Shown here piece after piece: positions 1 to 12,797 of a stretch of DNA of 64,000 nucleotides. Origin of the DNA: Piezodorus guildinii (lineage: Eukaryota; Arthropoda; Insecta; Hemiptera; Pentatomidae); the NCBI GenBank assembly GCA_023052935.1, contig CM041294.1, forward strand, positions 102,332,116-102,396,115, given 5' to 3'. The notes under the pieces are model-generated. The model made no database searches. It was not told the DNA's origin and worked only from the letters and a program-made list of their open reading frames with translations. The position numbers and the translations under genes were made by a program. Numbering within the stretch: position 1 is the first letter of the stretch; the number at the start of each line of letters is the position of its first letter.

Positions 1-130
1 AAAATGTACGGTGTATAATATACATTACATACTAAGAACTAATTTTGTTACAAAATAACTGTAACAAAAAGCATGCCTATTTCATAAAATTCATATTTAG
101 CGTTTTATAATAATATTTAATTTTTCACAC

Positions 131-170
131 TGTAACAAATTGTAATATATCTCAATAGAAAACAAAAACG
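131..170 (+). mobile_element. Jockey-A 3' tail, severely 5'-truncated
   Basis: The stretch with TGTAACAAATTGTAATATAT and a CTCAATA(G)AAA ending repeats the extreme 3' end of the full-length Jockey-A copy (12895-12925) almost base for base. Only the last few tens of bases are present, followed by an A-rich run. This is the expected product of a reverse transcription that stopped very early. It has no coding capacity. Confidence 0.6.
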
Positions 171-348
171 TCGTATTAAAAAAAAAATTTCACACAGTTA
201 ACGAATATCACATTTATTTAAACTTTGTATATTTATTCACAATGAAAATGGAAACATAAACTTCTTACTAATATATTTTAATACAACTTCACATTAATAA
301 CATCTTGACCGGAGTGCTCTGGCCCTAGGATTTTGGGGGGTACATATA

Positions 349-734
349 TGAGACGTTGATTTCCAAAAGATACTAAAGGACATTTTTTACGAAATTGATT
401 TTTTTACATATTTGTATTCTCATCATTTAGCTCTATCTAAATATTCTATTTGATGTTATCTAATGAATTCTCAAGTCCTTAAAAAAACACGATTTAGAAA
501 TGCGGTCATTTTCTAAAAGTACTAATTACGCATTTATTTTCGTTCCAAATCATTCTAAAAAAATTCATTTAATAACTTTAATATGATGTTATTTTTATAG
601 TAAAAAAATTATTCTAAATTTTAAGGCAAAAAGACCCAAATTAGCTGGTTTAATAATATAGTAATGAGAGATTTTCGCGCTTCCTGTAAAATTTCCTAGA
701 ATGGATATAGTACCTTTTGGAAATCAACGTCTCA
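349..734. mobile_element. MITE with 27-bp terminal inverted repeats and TA duplication
   Basis: The two ends are inverted copies of TGAGACGTTGATTTCCAAAA followed by G(A/G)TACTA, with one mismatch in 27 bp. TA dinucleotides flank both ends (347-348 and 735-736). The interior is about 330 bp of AT-rich DNA without an ORF. Size, TIRs and TA duplication fit a non-autonomous Tc1/mariner-type MITE. The TIR does not resemble that of the mariner relic at 48137, so the parent family is unknown. Confidence 0.75.
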
Positions 735-927
735 TATGAAGGAATAGTAGAGGGGATGGAGGAAAGGCGGTGGAGATCAAATGAAGGGACATATCGATCA
801 CTTAGTATTCATAATGTCCAAGTATTTCCTGTAGGTAAGCTGTTTGAAGTAGGGGTTCAGATGTGTGCACAGGTGTCTTGGGCAAAAGTCCCTTCGGAGG
901 TTTTGGGCGGCATCCTTTGTAATAGGG

Positions 928-1280
928 GTAAATCCTTTGTAATCCTCAATGCTCCTTACTTTGTAACTAATAAACTGGTACAGAAAGACCTTAATATTCC
1001 GTATGTTGCTGATTTGGCCCGATCTAGATACCATTCCTTTCATGACAAACTCCATTCCCAGCCTAATCTTCTAGTTTCAATCCTTTCTTCCTCTCCAATT
1101 CCCGACAATTCTCCAAGACTTCTGAAAAGGAGATGGCCCCGAGGCCTTCTAGTTTAGAATATTTTTAGAGTGCTTCCATCAGGAAACTTCTCTACACGTG
1201 TTTCATGCCTTTATTTATTTTTCTGAAATTTACTTGTATTCCATTATAGTTGTTAATTGCAATAAATAAATAAAAATAAA
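928..1280 (+). mobile_element. Jockey-B fragment: reverse transcriptase C-terminus and 3' UTR
   Basis: The frame ending at 1157 reads ILNAPYFVTNK, then a DLNIPY motif, and closes LLKRRWPRGLL. This is the same C-terminus seen in Jockey-A (NAPYYVTN ... LKRQWPRDLL) but closer to the fragments at 2091-2818 and 26590-27670. It ends in a short UTR and an A-rich (AAAT)n tail. The part of the open frame before about 928 has no resemblance to the family and is probably chance. It is a dead 5'-truncated insertion. Confidence 0.75.
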
Positions 1281-1290
1281 CTTTTATACT

Positions 1291-1560
1291 TATTGGGGTC
1301 CCTGAGGTGTAGTGGCTAGCATAACAGCCTTCCATGCCAAAAGTTTCAAGGGTTCAAACCTGCCAGGTCGCCCTAGGACGTTTTGATGGAAGTAATAATT
1401 TCCGTCATTTGAAAAGGACGTAAAATGATAGCTAGCTTGTGCCTGAAAGACCTGACATATCTGGTACTCATTAAGTATCCCTATCCTAAAAAAACCTGAA
1501 TAGGCACGATTTTAGGATTTCCACTTTGGCATCGACTAAATAGCACCATTATCATAAAAG
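1291..1560 (+). mobile_element. tRNA-derived SINE, full-length copy
   Basis: The head has an A-box-like GTAGTGGCTAGCATAAC and a B-box GGGTTCAAACC, as in RNA polymerase III promoters of tRNA-derived SINEs. The body contains the family's shared pieces: an ATCCCTATCCTA-type motif, an AACCTG.ATAGGCA motif, and a 3' part with GCATCG. The same body occurs at 19057-19278, 46883-47172 and inside 56640-57130. I found no convincing target duplication for this copy. Confidence 0.75.
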
Positions 1561-1643
1561 TAATAATAAATTTGCAAACATAGGTGCTGTCATGGAATGC
1601 TACTATACTTTTAAATTATTTATTTTTTAATGTTAACTACTAC

Positions 1644-2087
1644 CTCTATAGTTGTTAGATGGGCTGCGTTGAACAACAAAAAGTTGCATAGAATGCTGAT
1701 TATTGCATTGATTAGAAGACCCCAGCAGTGATTGCAGGAGTTAGCCGACTCGACGATGGATGACAGAAGTGCATACGTCGTCAGGACGAATGTTACAAAG
1801 AGGATAATACTCATTACAAGTCCTGTATAGCCAAAGGATTCTCCAACTCCCGAAGTGAGTTTGCTCAATTCAAGCCAGGTCCTTCTGTAGGTGGACGTTT
1901 GCCTGCATCCATCCTGAAAAAAGAAATAATCTTATTTCTATCGTCGACTAATATTTTCAGATACCAGTGAATGTTATATTTACTAGCAAATATGGTAATA
2001 CTTCCGATAAATCTCTTTGATAGAGTTTTAACCATCAGTTCTTACCATAAGTAAGGATTGTATTATTATCCTTTAACTGGTGACGTG

Positions 2088-2118
<31 letters not shown>

Positions 2119-5100
2119 ATTTAAAAGAAATTTACAACTGTATTACAATAAAATACAATAAGTAAATGTGCTAATAGATCAAGTGGGCGTGATACAGGCA
2201 TGTGAAGAAACTACCCAGTGGTAGCACTTTAAAGTTTATTCAGCCAAGTAGGTCTCGAGGCCATCGTCTTTTCAGCCGCCTAGGAAGATGATCAGGAATA
2301 GGAGATGAGAGTTTGCGGACGAGTGGGTTGGAGTGGACGGGTAATTTGGAATAAAAGGAGGAATATCTAGTTCGGGCTAGATCTGATATGGATTATTTTA
2401 TTGGTGACAAAGTAAGGGGCGTTTAGGATCTTTCGGAGGATTTTGGATTGCAAGGATTGAATGCGGGAAGAATTGGATGGTTTGGTGGATCCCCATAACT
2501 CAATCCCATATGTCCAAAAAGGCCTAATGATGGTTATATAAATTAATCTTTTGTAATATGTGGAAAGTTTTGATCGTTTGTCCAGTAAGTGTTGTAGTAA
2601 GCGGTATCTACGAGCTGTTTCTTGTCGTTTCAGTCTAGTGTGAGGATTCCAAGTAAGACGTTTGTCTAGATGGAGTCCTAGGTACCGGATCTGTTCAACT
2701 GAGGTGAGTGGAATATTGTTAAAGGAAATAGTGGGACAGGCGGACAAAGGTTTTCGACGAAGGGTGAAGGTAATTTGATGGGATTTAGTAGGGTTGGAGG
2801 TGAACTTTATAGTCACAATTGGTGAGGTGGGGTCTCTCAGTCCTGAAACATCTAGATTTGTTTATTCTTGTAAAATACATTAATTCAACCAATTTTCAAT
2901 TGGTGCTATACGAAAGGATGCTTATAAATGAACAAATGCCTGATATAATTAATTTTGTTAAAAATATTTTTTTTTTTTTTTTAACTTATATTCTAAGAAA
3001 TGAAAACATTTATAAAATAATATATAAATGAGTCCTTATCTTAAGGTTTATTATGTATAAAGAACGGAAAATTATTTAAAAAATTAAACTTTTATATTGT
3101 AAAGAAATTATGCACAGCTAAAATTAGATTCAGTTTTTGCAATATGAAACCAAACATTGCGCACAAATAATTTGTTTACATTTAATACAAAGTATAGATG
3201 ACTTCCTATTCTTGTTTCTTGGACAAAATAACATCTTTTCTTCGGAGGTGTTTCCTGACTATATTGTGTTAGATTCTTCTGCCCTCCCCCCCTAATAAGG
3301 ATTGACCTTTATACTAAGCTCCCGGGGAAGTACGGAATTTTCTGACCGTCTGGTCATGTTATCCTTTAATAAGGATGATCCCAGCTTCTTAATAAAACTT
3401 AAAAGGTTCGTTAAATAACAGGATCACGAGACATTTCTTTCAACAAATTGAAAAACACTCTTTTAATAATTCCCAACAATAATGTTGAGATGGGATCTAT
3501 AGGACACCAATAACACTGTCCTAAGAAAATGCCGGATATAAACTGAATAAAAAAGTATGCTGTATTGTAATCATGTCGAGAAAGGAAATGTCTGGTTTTC
3601 ACCAGCCGATCGGATCGGGAGAATGGGATTCAAAAAACTTTAAAGAGGCCCTGGGATCCTGTAGACCCCACCTCACCAGTTAAAGGTTAAAAAAGTTGGA
3701 ACTTATTATTATGAATGATCATACATAATAACGTATTGGCAAAAAAACGGTATTTAACAGTTTTGTTGTTATTTATTGAGATATTTTACAATTAGTTTCG
3801 ATATGAACTATAGCAAAATGATATAAAACCACATTCATAAAATATTTATAGAAAAAAACAAGGTAAAGACATATTACATAAAAATAATAAATACATAAAA
3901 TATCAAAAAATAAATAATCTATAAATAAAATAAACACAAATTTAACGGAAAAAAAAGTATCTTACCATACCTATATACAATATTTAGGGTCTATTGAAGG
4001 AACCCTCGGCTGGGCTTTTCCGCAACTTTTAGAGGAAAAAGCAGAATCCAAGACATCCCTGTACCTCTTTCTTTTCTCAGACGCGTCACTAGGTGATCAG
4101 AAAAAGACGAGTGAGGGCAGCATAGCCATTTAATAGTATTAATCAGACTCATCTATGAAGTTAAAGGGAGATAGGCTGGTTGGGAACATTACTATTGGAT
4201 CTTCCCGTCTATGGTAAACGTATACGAATACTCGATATAATAATGATCGATGAACAGAGTTCTATATATATTGTTTTACGCTCTTATGTAATGCCTAATC
4301 TTAAGGAAATTTCAAAATAAAAAAATAAAAATTTGATACTGTGAATGTAGATTTGAATCAGCGAATATTTAATTAAAAAAATTATCAATGGTAAAAAAAA
4401 AAAAAGAAACTAGACATATGTCAGGATATTTCTATACAATAATATATCAGAATCAGATTAGTTCATTAGGAATGCCCTGGTATAAATTATTTAGCTTGTT
4501 TTTCTCCATATTTTAAAACCAAATTGGAATCAGTATTTCAACACGGTCTTAACCATCCCAAGAAAGAAAAAAAATTACGATTTTCACTCTACAATCATCA
4601 TAATTAAATGATGAAAAGAAGAGATACTTAACGTGGTAATTTAAATGAATAATATGAAAATTAATAAAATATTTAATTTGCAAGCTGAAAAACACTATTT
4701 CTTAATTTGTATATTTACCGTTTCTAAAAGAGGTTTATTGATATATATATATTTTTCATTCACACCTTACAACGTTTCGGTCAAATTAGAGGTCCGATAT
4801 TTTAATACCAATAAAATTTATGTAATCTATATGTAATACTTCTTATATATAAATATATATCCAATGCAGATTAGGAAGGCTTGAATTGTTTAGCATGCTA
4901 TATTTAAAACGAACTACGATTAACGGTCTTAAGCATATAGATAGAAAAAAAATTCATTATGGATACTATTAAAATGGACAGAAGCGAAACTTGAAGGTGG
5001 AAGTAAAAGATATATGAAACTTATTTTAAGAACGCCAAAAAATATTTCTATAAAATATTAAACCAAGCTAAAACAGGTCAAATTGATAAAATATTTCTTA

Positions 5101-8100
5101 ACTCTTCCAAACGTTTCCCTATAGAATTTTCAATTCAAGCATTTATTATATTTCTGTTAAAACACACCAGCAGATTGAAGAAAACCCGAAAATAATTGAC
5201 AAGCTAATCCTTTATACCAACCATTTCCCTGCACTTGAAATGAAATGAAAAATAATTTTTATCTGGGATAGCTAGTCCCCTGTATAAATAAATATGTACA
5301 TTAAATATTTTAAATGTACATTAAATATTACTATAATATAAATGTACACAATGTATTATGTAAATATCAATTACTAATATAAATGTACATTAAATATTGA
5401 TCTTCAAAGTTACGTCAACAAAGTATACATCATTTAAAAAATTACAAATTGAACTGAATTTAATGGATTAAAAAAAAACCTACATACACATAAACACACG
5501 CATTATGACAAGTTAATATTGCAACCTTATAATTAATAAAAGAAATAACATCTTCCCTATGTTATATGATCTTTAGTATTTACCGAGATCAATTGGCGGA
5601 GCAACGTTCTGGAAGCTGCTCGTAGCTCGTAGAGGACCACAGACCAGTGAATGAGTACAGCTCCTGTTCCGACGAAACAGCAGATGTAAGGGACCATAAC
5701 AAGTAACGAGAGGTCGGTGAGAAGGTAGCTCTGACAATATACGAAGGCGGAAGCGATAGGCAGAAAAGAGAGTGCTACCATCTTTACTAGTAAGGTTAGG
5801 TGCGCCTTCAGTTCTGATTCCAGGTGATTGTCCTGTCAGTGAGAACCATTTATCAATGATAACAAATAAAGTTTTAAAAAAGTTTAATTTGTTTGTCTAT
5901 AAAAATTAATAAAAAATAAGCCAAAAAATTACAGAAAGTTCCAACCTGAAAATCTTGCCACCTTCTGACATGATGAATGAACCTTCGGCTGTCTATCCAT
6001 CTCGTTATTGGCACTGTGAAATTCAACAATAGAAAAATGCTGATGGACACCCAGTATAGTATTATGTCGTAACTTGCCGCTTTGTGGATTTTTTCTTTTA
6101 CGATGATATGCAATGAATAAGTCGTCCAGGTGAATTGGACGGTGAGGTAGGCAACCGTATAAAGTACTGGAAGGGAAAGAAGCTTGAAGGGAGCGAATCC
6201 TAAAACAAAAGATGGAATGATGTACCAAAATAAATAAATTATTGTATAATAATAAGCTATAATAAAAAGATGTTATGAAGTACATAGGATAGGAATTCTA
6301 GAAGACTATAAATATATTTTAAAAAATATAAGGGACATGTGTCCACGATTAAAAGAATAGTTTACATTCGCTTTCCATTCTGCAGTAGATTTCTAAATAT
6401 TTGAAATTTTAACTCAAGGCATCATTAATACCACCAAGTGCATTAAATATTTAGTGATAACTAATGATGATTGAGCCAAGTTACTATTATTTATATTTAT
6501 TCTAGGAATTTTTAAATGTAATAGCACGGTAGCATGACTTGGGGAGCCCGTGGCTGAGTGGCTAGCGCGCTAGTTTCGCATGTTCAAGATTTTGAGTTCG
6601 AATCCCAATCCTGGCAAATTTAATAATATGTCTCTTAAATTCTTTTTGGAAAAGTACTATGGCAGCTGACGCATTAGATAATAATCTAGATTCTCTGGAT
6701 CACAACCCGGCTCTAGCAGCGGTTGTCATTAGCGGGGAGGAAGCTGATCCATGGTACCAGAATATGAAGCGCCGAGTTTCCAGTAATCCTGAAGAGTTTC
6801 CATCCTGGAAGATTACTGAGGGTCACCTCATCAAGCATGTGTTTGAGAGGAACCCTCTCAAAGTTGGGGATAAACAATGGAAAGTGGTTGTACCTAAGGA
6901 TCAAATAGAAGCGATTCTCAAACAATATCACGATGATCCAACTGCTGGGCATATGGGAATGAACAAAACGAAAAAGAGGATTGCTCTTTATTACTTCTTA
7001 TCTACTTAGCCAAGCCTTATCCGGGACGTCGCTAGGTTTGTGAAAAATTGTAATACTTGTCAAACCATGAAGCCGGAACAAAAAGCTCCAAAGGCCATGA
7101 TGGGCCAGACCGCTATACCTTCAAAACCCTGGCAGGTGATCTCCACTGATCTCATGGGACCATTTCCACCTTCTTCCAAACAGAACAGGTATTTGTTGGT
7201 GGTTACAGACTACTTGACAAAATTCGTAGTACTTTTTTCCTTAAGACAGGCGACAGCACATGGTGTAACGAGACACACACGAGTTTTCCTAATGTTTGGC
7301 GTGCCTCAAGTAATATATTGTGACAATGATAGTCAATACACCAGCAAAAACTTCAAAAACATGCTGGACAAATATGGCACTGCTTGTCGGTACAATCCAG
7401 GATATCACCAACAAGCTAACCCTATTGAAAGAGTTAATAGGGTGCTCAAAACTATGATTGCATCATATGTTAAAGAAAACCATAGAACTTGGGCTAAACA
7501 TCTGGCTGAGTACGGCTTTGCAGTAAGGACAGCTAGACATGAAGCAACAGGGTAGACTCCAGCATTTCTCACCTTTGAGCGCGAACTGGTTAGCCATGCT
7601 TCTCAATACATGACGTATGACAATCCAGAAATAACTACGCTGGACAAAAACTCAGTATGGTCATGGAAGATGTTCAAAGTCAGTTGCTTCAGGCCCAAGA
7701 AAAAAAACACTCGACTTTATAATCTTAGACGGAGACCAGACCAGCTAGTTGAAGGTCAGCAAGTATGGGTAAGGACTCATCCAATCTCAGATTTAGGCAT
7801 ATACTATGCCGCCAAACTTGAAAAGGGCGTGGTAAAAAAAGTGTTATCAGCTCTGGTGTATGAGGTAGTCGATGATGCTGGAAGACCCTTGGGGAATAGG
7901 CACATAGAAGAGTTGAAGACTGATGGGGCAGAAACCGTGAGCGAAGCAGCAGATTGCCCTCCCGCAACCCCAGGAAGATAGGAGAATGTCGCAGCTGACA
8001 AAAACTAGGGTTGGAACAAACCCTCGCTCTGATGAAATCAGCTGATCTTGAAATTAAAAAGTATTTAAATTAAGGGAGGTTACAAAAACATTGATGGTGT

Positions 8101-11100
8101 TATTGGTTATGTATCTTAGTCTTGTTCAGTTTATGATACATGTTTATTATGTTAGTTTTGTTTCGGAGTTCTGCGCATGCGCATGAGTATAGCGGTCATC
8201 TTTCAAGTCGGCTCTTGGATTTCTTGCTTTTTCAGTTGGATATCACTTCAGAACAGTCTTGAAAACATCACCAGGCTTCAGGATAACAACAACAGTAAAT
8301 ATTGGAGCAAACAACGGTAAGTTGGACTACAATTTGCACCGTAAAGTGAATGCTGAGTCACCTCTTCATATCAGCTGATTGCCAATAACTAGGCAAGGCT
8401 GGTCTTGCTTAACTTTTCTTAAGTTATTATTTTTTTTCCCCAACATCTGGTTATTATTTAATTATTTTCCTTACATGAAATGCGATATTATCATCAAGTA
8501 ATGTCCTCCAAAGCTTCAACTAAAAGATCTAGATCTAGTGGTTCAATCCCGTCTCCTACGAAACAAAGACCTCGCCGTGATACTAATAAAAGATTACAAG
8601 CAACCCCTTCGGGTACTAATTCAGAATCTGAACCACAACCTGGCACATCGTCACAAGGGATGACTGACGAATCACCGTTTTTCACCCCAAATCCTTTTCA
8701 GATTTTACATAACGAAAAAGAAAACATGGAATCTGCTCCTATACCTAGTGAACCACGACCCCCTCCAATATTTGTCAAAAATATTAAAAATTTCCAATTG
8801 TTGTGTACACAATTAAACAAAATTACCGATTCTACCAGCTACTACTGTATGAGTAGAATTAATGACACCAAAATATCTCCTACTACTGCCGAGACATATA
8901 GAAAAATAGTGAAATATCTAACTGATACCAAAGCGGATTTCCATACCTACCAGCTACGCCAAGAGAGAGCTTTAAGGGTTATAATTAGAAACTTACACCC
9001 CTCGACACCAGTTGAAGCTATTAAAGAAGAATTAACGGAGATAGGCTATAAAGTGCGGCAAGTCACTAATGTCGTGGACTTGGAGCCATCGGAAGGAGTT
9101 GAACAAATCTATGACCTCAATATATTGTACTATACCAGCGTAAGAGTTGAAAAACCTTACATAAAGAAGGAGATAGTTCAGTGCCATAACTGTCAAGCAT
9201 ATGGTCATACTAAAAGTTATTGTCATCACATACCTCGATGCGTGAAATGCGGTGAACAGCACAAGTCTGTGGAGTGTACAAAACCAAAATCAACACCAGC
9301 TGTATGTGCTCATTGCCTCAAGGACCACCCAGCCAACTATAAAGGATGCCAAATTTATAAGGAACTGAGGACCAGGTTTCAAAAACCTCAAGTACTGGAT
9401 GAAACAGCAAGACAAGTAAGAAACAGAAGATAACCCTCAAAACTTATTGATGCCAATGTATCATTTGCCCACCTACTTGGAGGTGGGAATCTAAGTACTG
9501 AAGCCGTGGCCCTGCCGGAACTACAGAATGTACCTCAATCCATTCCACATATACCTCTTCCTCAAAATGTAACCAATCCTAAAAATCCTAATCAACCGCA
9601 AATCTCTCATATCCCTCCTCCTTCAAATGCCACAGACCTTACCAGTTTGATGACATCCTTTATCTCCGAAATTAAATCCCTTGTTATGCCCCTAATATCT
9701 CTCCTTACGAATCTCGTATCAAATCTCATTCCTGCCTTAAAAAAACCATAAATGACCTCACCTAATTCCTTATCCATTCTCCTTTGGAATGCGAATGGTG
9801 TTAGAACTCACACTGACGAACTTACAGCCTTACTGCAAGACAAAAACATTGATGTTGCACTCATTACTGAAACTAGACTAACCACTAAACAGTACTTTAA
9901 AATACCAGGATACACGACATACCGGACAGACCATCCAAAGCCCATGCCGGTACTGCTGTCATAGTCCGCCGATCCCTCACCCATCACTTACACCCAATTT
10001 CCGCCCACGATTACCTACAAGCAACTTCCATTGTTATCAAAACCTTTTCCTTTCCGCTTATCATCGCATCAGCATACTGCCCTCCTAAACATCCCATTTC
10101 CTCTGCCCAATTTGAATCCTTTCTCAACTACTTGGGTAATCACTTCATTTTGGGTGCAGACTTAAACGCTAAGAACCAACAGTGGGGTTCTAGAACCACC
10201 AATTCTCGTGGACGGACATTGCAGTCTGCACTCAACTCCCGACGCTTTCATCTCCTACCTCCCGATTCTCCTACCTACTGGCCAACAGATCCTAGCCGAA
10301 ATCCTGACATCCTCGACTTCTTCATCCACAGCGGATTAGGCTCTCTTAATTTTTCCATAGCTCGCCTTGATGAACTATCCTCTGATCATAGTCCATTGAT
10401 TCTAAATGTATCCATAACACCTATTCCTAAACCTATCCCACCGTCATTCATTAGAGGCCCTGTCAACTGGAACCTCTTCCGCGAAATCCTCACTAATGAT
10501 ATTGACCTCAGAGTGATTCTCAAAACCCCAAATGACCTTGACGACGCCGTAAATTCCTTTACAACCGCTATTCAACAAGCCGCCTGGACTGCCTCCTCTC
10601 CCAAACAATCCCAAATAATTCCTTATAAAAGCCATTTACCACAACACCTGACAGACCTCATCAACAGCAAACGCCGAGCCAGAACATTATGGCAACGCAC
10701 CCGCCACCCAGAGGATCGCCGCTCCTATAACTTTTTTTGTAGAAAATTAAAGCGGGAGTTGGCGATCTTCCGATCCCAATCCTACAATTCTTACCTCTCC
10801 TCTCTCTCGACTCGTGACAATTCCTTGTGGAATGTCACGAGGAGAATTCTAAAATCCCCCCTGATATCTCATCCTCTCCGGCGTAGTGATAATTCCTGGG
10901 CTGCTTCTGACAAAGATAGGGCCCAGGAATTTGCACTACACCTTTCCAAGGTATTCACTCCTCATTCTGATCTCAATCCAACCCATACCGCAATAGTTGA
11001 AGAGTTCCTTACGTCACCGATACCAATTTCCTTATCACCTAAAGCAATCAATCCCTCTGAGGTCAAATATCTGCTTCAAAAGCTTCCTCTCCGTAAATCC

Positions 11101-12731
11101 CCTGGCTACGATCTCCTTACTCCTCAAATCCTAAGACAACTTCCACCTAAAGCCATTACATTCCTTACATATATCTATAACTGTATCCTACGCACTACCT
11201 ATTTCCCTCTGTTGTGGAAACACTCGACTATCATCCTTTTCCTAAAACCAGGCAAACCATCCAACTGTACGTCATCCTATAGACCTATTAGCCTTCTTCC
11301 GATCCTCTCCAAAATCTTCGAAAAACTCCTATTAAAACGAATCCTAGCCAAATTTCACAATTTTCCTTCACACCAGTTTGGATTCCGTCCTCAACATTCC
11401 ACGGTTCAGCAAGGACTCCGAGTTGTAGACCACATTTCCTCCGCCCTTGAGTGCAAGGAGTATTGTTCGGGTGCCTTTCTGGACATAGCTCAAGCTTTTG
11501 ACCGGGTGTGGCACCCGGGACTGCTCTTTAAGCTCAAAACCCATTTACCTCAATCCTTATACCTAATCCTCCGATCCTATTTATCCAACCGCTCCTTCCG
11601 AGTTCGCTGTGGTTCCGAATTTTCCGAACAATATACTGTTGAGGCCGGTGTTCCTCAAGGCAGCGTCTTAGGACCCGTCCTCTACATCCTCTTCACCGCC
11701 GATATCCCTACCGATCCCAATACCTTTCTGGCAACATTTGCTGATGACACAGCCATTTTATCATCCAATTCCGATCCTGAAGCAGCATCGCTAAATCTCC
11801 AAAAGCACCTTTCCCTTGTCGAAGACTGGTGCAATGCTTGGCGCATTAAGGTGAACGAAAGCAAATGCACTCACGTCACATTCACCCTTCGACGCAAATC
11901 CTGTCCAACGGTTAATTTCAATTCCATACCTCTTCCTTCCTCAGACACAGTCCGGTATCTCGGCTTTTTACTAGACAAAAGACTGACGTGGAACCCACAT
12001 ACAAGACTAAAAAGAAAAGAACTCAACCGCAGATTCGGCCAGTTATACAGACTACTAAACAGAAAATCTCATCTTACAGTTGACAACAAATTACTAATAT
12101 ACAAGACAGTATTGAAACCTATATGGACCTACGGACTTGAACTGTGGGGAACAGCTAAACATTCTAACATCAAACGCATCCAATCCTTCCAATCCAAAGT
12201 CCTCCGAACAATAGTTAATGCTCCTTATTACGTTACCAACTGTACCCTACACCATGACCTTAATATTCCGTTTGTTTTAGACCTGGTTCCATCCAAATTT
12301 TCCAAATTTCATCAGAACCTTAGTCATCATCCTAACCCTCTAGCGCAATCCCTATCCAGCACAACCCATCCCTACAATCCTTCTCGAAGATTGAAACGGC
12401 AGTGGCCACGAGACCTATTGTAAACATTTAAACTGGAGTTCTGACAATGGTCAGATCCTCCACTCATGTACGGTATGTTTGTGGCTACAGCGCCCTAACT
12501 CAGCCTCCACTGGCTCAGACCAGTGATGCGGCTGAGATAGAGGCGCTGGGATCTCTTGGATTCCGCTTTTTCCTCCACAAGTGGAGGGAAAAGCGCTTGC
12601 TGGGGTCCCTTTAGCAATTGTATACATTGTATATAGTTATGATTGTGTGTAAGATGTTTATTTATTTGCCAACTTTTTATTTATCTCAATAATAGGTTTT
12701 TGTTTTGTTTTTTATTTATTATTATTATTTT

Positions 12732-12797
<66 letters not shown>

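Noticed and set aside
717..930. First half of the plus-strand ORF 717-1157 as part of the Jockey-B protein
   Set aside because: Only the part from about 928 matches the family; the upstream residues have no counterpart in the other copies and include a MITE end.
6541..6618. Functional tRNA gene
   Set aside because: A and B boxes are present, but there is no paired acceptor stem, so it is a SINE head or pseudogene.
12731..12795. TA tract as a functional element
   Set aside because: Simple microsatellite; other copies of the element lack a comparable tract.
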